This document shows positions 58,857 to 64,000 of a stretch of 64,000 nt of DNA, one piece after another (within the stretch, counting starts at the first letter, position 1; every line of letters starts with the position of its first letter). The notes beneath the pieces were generated by a model, which was not told the DNA's origin, searched no databases, and saw only the letters and a list, made by a program, of their open reading frames with translations. The stretch comes from Avena insularis. Taxonomy: Eukaryota; Streptophyta; Magnoliopsida; Poales; Poaceae. Location: assembly GCA_023614405.1 (NCBI GenBank), contig CM042694.1:133987711-134051710 (forward strand), in the 5' to 3' direction. Both the position numbers and the translations under genes were made by a program.

Positions 58857-60279
58857 AAACAATGGGAGCGAAGGAGATCCAACCAACAAATTGCATTGTA
58901 CAAGGAAGAGATGGAACACGCGACGACGAACGGCTAACTCTTCGACTGCCAGCAGACGCGTGGCAAAGAACAAGGGACGCAGTATCGGGTGCGGTCCCCA
59001 TGACAACCGAAGCCACGCACGAGGACTTGATAACATACCAGTACTTACTTCACCAAAAGAAAAGGGACCTACTCAGGATGTAGAGACAACTCGACGAAAG
59101 GAAAAGTCTAGCCGACGAATCTAGTATACGGCGGACACAATTAAGCTCCACCCGCGGATCTGGCAGCGTGGCAGGAGACGCACCACGAAGGGTAACCTCA
59201 TGGTTGCAAAACATTTCGAAAGCCGAAAGAAATGATTTGACCCGAAATCTGGACTTGTCCTTCATGATAGTAGATCCAGCAGGACACATCAAAGCAGAAA
59301 CAGCGCAAGTCGTGATTGTCGTCGCCCAAACCTACCTACTTACAACTCAACTAGCACCCGACGATCCTCATGCATCTCTCCATCGCTCCGCCCTCATGAA
59401 CCTCATCATGGTTGGGGCCTCCCTCGCATAGGGAGAACAAGGTACTTCAAGGCAACTCGATAAATCGACACGCCGTTGCAACAGCCCTCAGCACGGAGGA
59501 CACAACCGACGATCACTGTTAGCGCACCGGGTGCACTTTCCAAACTCCGAACCACGAGACGATGCAGGAAACGACATGATGCAACACAGGGCCGATAGGT
59601 CAAGGGAAGTGCATAGAAGCTGAAGATATCAAAATGGCGAAAGCGAGGATGAGTACTAGCTATGTGGGGCTAATTTCTTTACCCAGCAGGTTCACAAAAC
59701 CCAATACCCAAGGACTTTAAGATTCCTCACGATTGTCAACAGTACGACGGTATCCAAGAACCCGAAGCATGGCTAGCAGATTACCTGGCAACCGTCAAGC
59801 TTCAGGGTGGTTCTATGGCTACCGCGATGCAAAGCTTGTAGCTACACTTAAGATCATGGCTCAAGTAGCTTCCCAAAGAATCCCTCAGCAGCTGGAACGA
59901 CCTCGAAGATAAGTTCATCCAAAACATCACATCCAAGTTCAAGCTACCCACATCCTTGGAGCAATTATGGGCGTGCAAACAAAAACCCGGAGAGCCGATA
60001 CGAGCATTTATACAATGGTGGAATATCATCAATAATTCAGCCAAAGCTATATCTGACGAGAGGGCAATTGATGCATTCAACGACACCCTTCATCGAAGAG
60101 AATTCATTGAGAAAGTAGGGCATGTCAAACCCAAAATAATCTCGCAATTAATGGACATAGCAAATCATTGGGCGGATGGCGAAGATGCAATAAACAACAA
60201 GCGAGGATGATCACCTGAAGAAGACCGAGACAAACGCAATAATGACAGGAGAAGACGCAACAACGATGGATACGGTGGA

Positions 60280-61863
60280 TGATACATTGCAAATGTATCT
60301 ATAATTTTTTATGTTCCATGCTTGGTTTTATCCACTTTCTTGTGTCTTGTTCCAACTTTGGAGTACTTTTCATATGATTTCTTGGACTAACCTATTAACA
60401 AGAGCCACAATTGCGGTGCCTGTTTTCGATGTTTTTGGTTCCGGAAAGTCGAAAATGAATATTCTCGAATTGACGGGACAAAGCCAAAGTGCCTATTTTT
60501 CCTGAAGGATCAAGTGCGATCACGAGATGAGAGGGCCAGGGAGCCACCACACCACCTGGCCGCGCGGCCAGGCCTGGCCCGCGCCAGGGGTTGGTGTGGC
60601 CGCTCCCGGCACCCCCTCGGCCTCTCCTTCCTCCTATATATTTTCCTCGGGACGAAAACCCTAAGTACCCGATCAAAAATCCACGAAAGAGTCTGTAGCC
60701 TCCGTCATCTCCATCCCTAGATCGGGAGGGATCTGAAGCTCTTCCCGGCACCCTGCTGGAGAGAATTCACCACAGGCCTTCTTCATCACCATGCAAGCCT
60801 CCGGTGTGATGCATGAGTAGTTCATCCTTGGACTACGGATCCATGTAGTAGCTAGATGGCTGGTTTCTCCTCCTTTGTGCTTTCATGTTTAGATCTTGTG
60901 AGCTCCGTTCATGATCAAGATCATCTATTTGTAATTCATACATGTTGTGTTTGCGGGGATCCGATGGATATTGAGATGCTATTTCAGATTGATTATTGAT
61001 TCTATCATGTCTTTGTTATTTGAGATCTTGCATGCTTTCCGTTGTTAGTAGCTATCTTAGCCAAGTAGATGCTAGCAACTCCAAGAGTTAGTATTTATGC
61101 TCGATAGTGAGTTCATGCCTCTGGTAATCTGGGGAAGTGACATAAATCTCTAAGGTACTAGATGTGCTGTTGCTACTAGGGAGAAAACAACAATCCTTTG
61201 TTCATAGAACAATCGTATTGTTTACTTTACACGCAGTTCGTAAAGCAATAATCTGTTGCTTGCAACTTAATACTGTAGGGGGTTCGGATGATAACCTGAA
61301 GGTGGATTATTAGTCATAGATGCAGTTGGATGGCGGTCTATGTATTATGTTGTAATGCCCAATCAAGTCTCAAAGGAGTTAAGATGATTAGTATATGCAT
61401 GTATTGCTTTCTCGGTGTTTGTCAATTGCCCCGCTGTAATTTTTTCACCCAGCATGTTATCTATTTAAGGAGAGCCACCTCTAGTGAACTATGGATCCCG
61501 GTCCTTTCTCTTTACATACAATCTACAACTGTTTACTGCTTTGTGTTTACTTTCTGGAAACTTCTACTTCTTTCCATTCGATACGTTTAATCCTTTGTTT
61601 CCGCAAAACACGGTGAGATTGACAACCTCATCGCAAGTTGGGGACAAAGTTCTGTGGTTGTGTTGTGCAGGTCTCCACGTTGCTACTAGAACCGGTAGTG
61701 CGCCCTGCCAAAGCTCAGCTAGTAACACCTTTGGGGTGTTTCCTTGCTCCTACTGGTTTGATTAAACCTTGGTTTCATAACTGGGGGAAAACTTACTGCT
61801 ATGCTCATCATACCTTCCTCTTGGGGTTCCCAACGAGCTCTACGTCGAAAGTCGAGCGCATCA
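60280..61863 (+). mobile_element. Solo LTR of the Athila/Sabrina-like family
   Basis: Starts TGATACATTGCAAATGTATC like LTR1-3 and aligns along its length. The 3' end differs: after GAGCTC it reads TACGTCGAAAGTCGAGCGCATCA where the others have GATATATTTTGGGCCATCA. It is flanked by GTGGA (60275-60279) and GTGGG (61864-61868), a 5-bp target duplication with one change. No internal sequence follows, so it is a product of LTR-LTR recombination. It interrupts the gypsy gag. Confidence 0.85.
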
Positions 61864-62132
61864 GTGGGCCCACCGGCTGGATTTTCTAGAGGGGACAACC
61901 AAAGAAACGATGATTGTAGTAGTGGGTACCGCAACAACAGAGAAGACGCTGGAGGAAGCCAATGTGCACAGCGGTACCAGCCAAGGGTTTAGGAGCCCCC
62001 AATGTCCCTGCTACAGATGTTGGAAGGGCCCTGTAATATAAACTTCTACGTCGACTCTGCAGGAAGAAGGCGATCGAACCACCTCATGAAGGACTGCCGC
62101 ACTTTCTTAAAAATGCAGGAGGTATGTACTGC

Positions 62133-63650
62133 AAAAGTGACGGGAGGAGCAAATCGAGGATATGTCGCCACACCTGGAACCCTAGCTATTGGATTGGGAA
62201 GTACATATTGGTTGATGTGGATGATGAAGGGATAACCTAGGGCAAGGAGTTGAGGATCAAGGTTGCTGTCAAGGTTGAGCAGTAACTTCTCTGTGGTGTT
62301 AGCTTGAAGGAGAGTGATGACAGGATGAGGGAAATTGGTTCGATCAGAAATATGAGAGGTGCCACATTTTTGCTTTGATTGTGGCCGCATAGTTCATTCA
62401 ATAGATGGTTGTCTAGCTGACAAAGAGGAAGGAAAATAGTAGGGAGAGTGGCATCGTGCCACACTGAGAAGAAATCGGAGATTAGTGCCACTAGCTTGAC
62501 CCTCAGTGTCCTTAGTAAGTTACAATAGTCATCCAGCTAGTTTAAATTATAGATGTAGAAATGGTGGTTTTGTCTGTGACCTGTCTCCGCGCAGAAATCT
62601 AGCCAATGACTATGGCTACTCTAGTTCGTCCAACACTGGTGGGTATGACCTGAGGAGAGAGCGTGGAGAGGTTACAAGCCCGAATAAAGGAGGCATATCA
62701 GATTCTCGTGACAAGAAAGTAGCCGATGAGCCTGTGGAGATTGCACCTAGAAAGTACAATGGTGGTACTTATGTCAGGAGGCAAAGGAAGTCGGGGACTG
62801 CCCCAGCTATCCCGAATAATCTATTGCCACTAGGCATTAGGAGCAAGAAGCATGGTGTAAAGCAGGTGTGGCAGCCAGTCACGGTGCAAGTTGTGGGATA
62901 AGGGAGCTCGAAATTGGCAGAAAAGAAGAAACATACAACCTCTGTCTTTGACAGACTTCAGACCCCATCAGTGGACCCTGAGCAGCATGGCCGTTAGGGG
63001 CAATGGATCTCCTAGGCCTAAACTATCACAGACTAGGGTTAGACGCGGCAGTGGGCAGGCTTCGAGACCTGTGTAGGTAGTACAACCTAGTGGTGGTCTT
63101 GCTTTGTGAAACCAAGAAACAGGCTAGGGAGATGTACAAGATTAAGTGGAGCCTTGGTTTCACTAATGGAGTAGCGGTGGATTGCTGTGGGAGGAGTAGG
63201 GGTCTAGCTTTGTGGTGGCAGGAGGGTGTGGACGTATCAGTCAGTCTGTGGTGCCAGTACTATATAGATTCTAAGATCACCGTTGATGGTAAATCATGGA
63301 GTTTAGTGGAATTTATGGGGAACCACGCACAGAATTGAGAAGAAAAAATTGGGAGATTCTGCAGTATTTGAAGTCACAAGAAAACTTACCGTGGTTATGA
63401 GCCGACGACTTCAATGAGGTGACCATGCAGAGTGAGCATCTCGGCGGCAACCCAAGAAACCAGTCGCATATGTAAGCTTTTCGTGAATGCTTGGATCATT
63501 TGTGAGTTAGTGGATCTTGGCTATAAAGGCTACGACTTCACATGGAATAACAAGCGTGAAGGAATTGACAATGTCTAGGTCCAGCTTGATAGAGGAAAGG
63601 CGATGACATCGTTCCTGGATATGTTCTGTCGTGGTGGTGTCACGGCAGAT
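62133..63650 (+). mobile_element. LINE (L1-type) fragment: ORF1 end and ORF2 endonuclease start
   Basis: 62190-62340 reads as the DUF4283-type ORF1 domain (IGKYILVDVDDEGI ... GKELRIKV). Near 62355-62400 a zinc knuckle CFDCGRIVHSIDGC appears if one T is restored to the T run. From 63080 the AP-endonuclease of ORF2 is visible in broken frames: VVLLCETKKQAREMYKIKWS, GFTNGVAVDCCGRSRGLALWW, then DDFNEV and LVDLGYKGYDFTWNN near 63395-63560. No reverse transcriptase follows before about 63650, so it is truncated. Confidence 0.75.
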
Positions 63651-64000
63651 GCCATGGATAGGCTAAAGGTGGGGACTAATACACGCTAGGAGAATCCAGG
63701 GAGGGATAGTGGAGTGATTCTCCACACAGAAGTTTATATTGCTATCTCTGCCAGATTACAAGTGCTCCTTGAGCTATATTGGCGAGAGGAGGAAGAAGGA
63801 GCTCTCTTACTCTTGCCTACTATCTTTCCCTAGAACCCTAGATCCACTAGCCCTATGGAATCACCAAACCAACTTGAGCTCAATCCACCCCTCCTACAGG
63901 AACCCTAAGCCCCCCTTATATAGAGGAGACTCGGTCCCTGCCTAGGGCATACGTGGAGGCATATTCCTAAGAATATGCCTCCTCCCAAAGTGGTAACCCG
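63651..64000. other. Unassigned repeat-like sequence at the window edge
   Basis: Contains GGCATATTCCTAAGAATATGCC, a perfect palindrome arm pair near 63959-63980, and TTATATAGAGGAGAC resembling an LTR TATA region near 63916. It may be the start of another LTR element that continues beyond the window. Confidence 0.35.

Larger units (their letters stand above)
57690..62132 (+). mobile_element. Decayed gypsy retrotransposon, broken by a solo LTR and a LINE
   Basis: Its LTR appears to end at 58169 (GCCCTCGTCA), followed by ATTGGTGTCATCTGTGGGAA, close to the ATTGGCGCCGTCTGTGGGAA leader of a widespread Triticeae gypsy group. The LTR start is not certain (about 57690-57780). A gag region follows from 58208 and is interrupted at 60280-61863 by a solo LTR of another family. 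After 62132 a LINE begins and no pol is present in the window. Confidence 0.65.
58208..62132 (+). pseudogene. Decayed gypsy gag
   Basis: Begins ATG GAT TCG (MDSVAPSSPSRSPI) and soon meets a stop. Fragments in order: 58624-59124 (MAEIYPEQNPQDLTDS), 59168-59431, and 59956-60210 with the gag core (EQLWACKQKPGEPIRAFIQW ... AIDAFNDTL ... MDIANHWADGEDAINNKRG). After the solo LTR it resumes with a zinc-knuckle-like tail near 62030-62130 (CNINFYVDSAGRR ... KDCRTFLKMQE). Stops and frameshifts are frequent; it is not functional. Confidence 0.7.

Noticed and set aside
58624..59124. Novel host gene of 166 codons
   Set aside because: Position after an LTR and primer-site leader, and collinear gag core further on, make it part of a gypsy gag.

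Overview
This window is plant nuclear DNA from a grass, most likely a member of the Triticeae (wheat, Aegilops, barley or rye type). The reasons are the intron-bearing plant genes, the Stowaway, Tourist and hAT MITEs, the BARE/Angela-type copia LTRs, the Athila-like gypsy LTRs with a tRNA-Asp primer site, the CACTA elements, and the deep nesting of retrotransposons. No bacterial-style operon, CRISPR array, tRNA gene or rRNA gene was seen.

Two cellular genes can be rebuilt exon by exon, both on the minus strand and at opposite ends of the window. At 189-3230 lies a three-exon gene for a BOI-related (SBP1-type) RING E3 ubiquitin ligase of 346 residues; its second intron carries a duplicated tRNA-like/MITE cassette and its upstream region carries a 67-bp tandem duplication. 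At 52147-56218 lies an eight-exon gene for the recombinase RAD51C. Its exon phases agree throughout, but the true 5' coding exon is unclear. A third gene-like piece, 50032-50894, is an intronless retroposed copy of an mRNA flanked by an 18-bp target-site duplication.

Between the genes lies a mosaic of transposons. 5048-5560 is a worn CACTA end. 6233-6540 is a GC-rich hAT-type MITE with an 8-bp target duplication. 6861-26842 is a four-level nest: a Stowaway MITE holds a LINE-like retroposon (18-bp target duplication), which holds an Athila/Sabrina-like gypsy complex with three LTRs (5-bp target duplication), which holds a decayed copia element in reverse orientation. 29883-40745 has the two ends of a Helitron on the minus strand and contains a second, forward copy of the same copia family (30498-38800, target duplication GTAAC). 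43879-47348 is a CACTA element built around about 3.5 tandem copies of a 667-bp unit. From 57.7 kb to the end there is a decayed gypsy element with a solo LTR and a LINE inside it, then unassigned repeat-like sequence.

Beneath these insertions is a segmental duplication. Copy A (about 6700-6860 plus 26845-29882), copy B (43600-43878 plus 47349-49290) and a shorter copy C (41599-42174) derive from one ancestral sequence. Because each copy took different insertions, the other copies act as natural empty sites and confirm several insertion points. I could not identify a gene in the duplicated unit. Coordinates of repeat edges come from reading terminal motifs and target duplications by eye; divergence was not computed.
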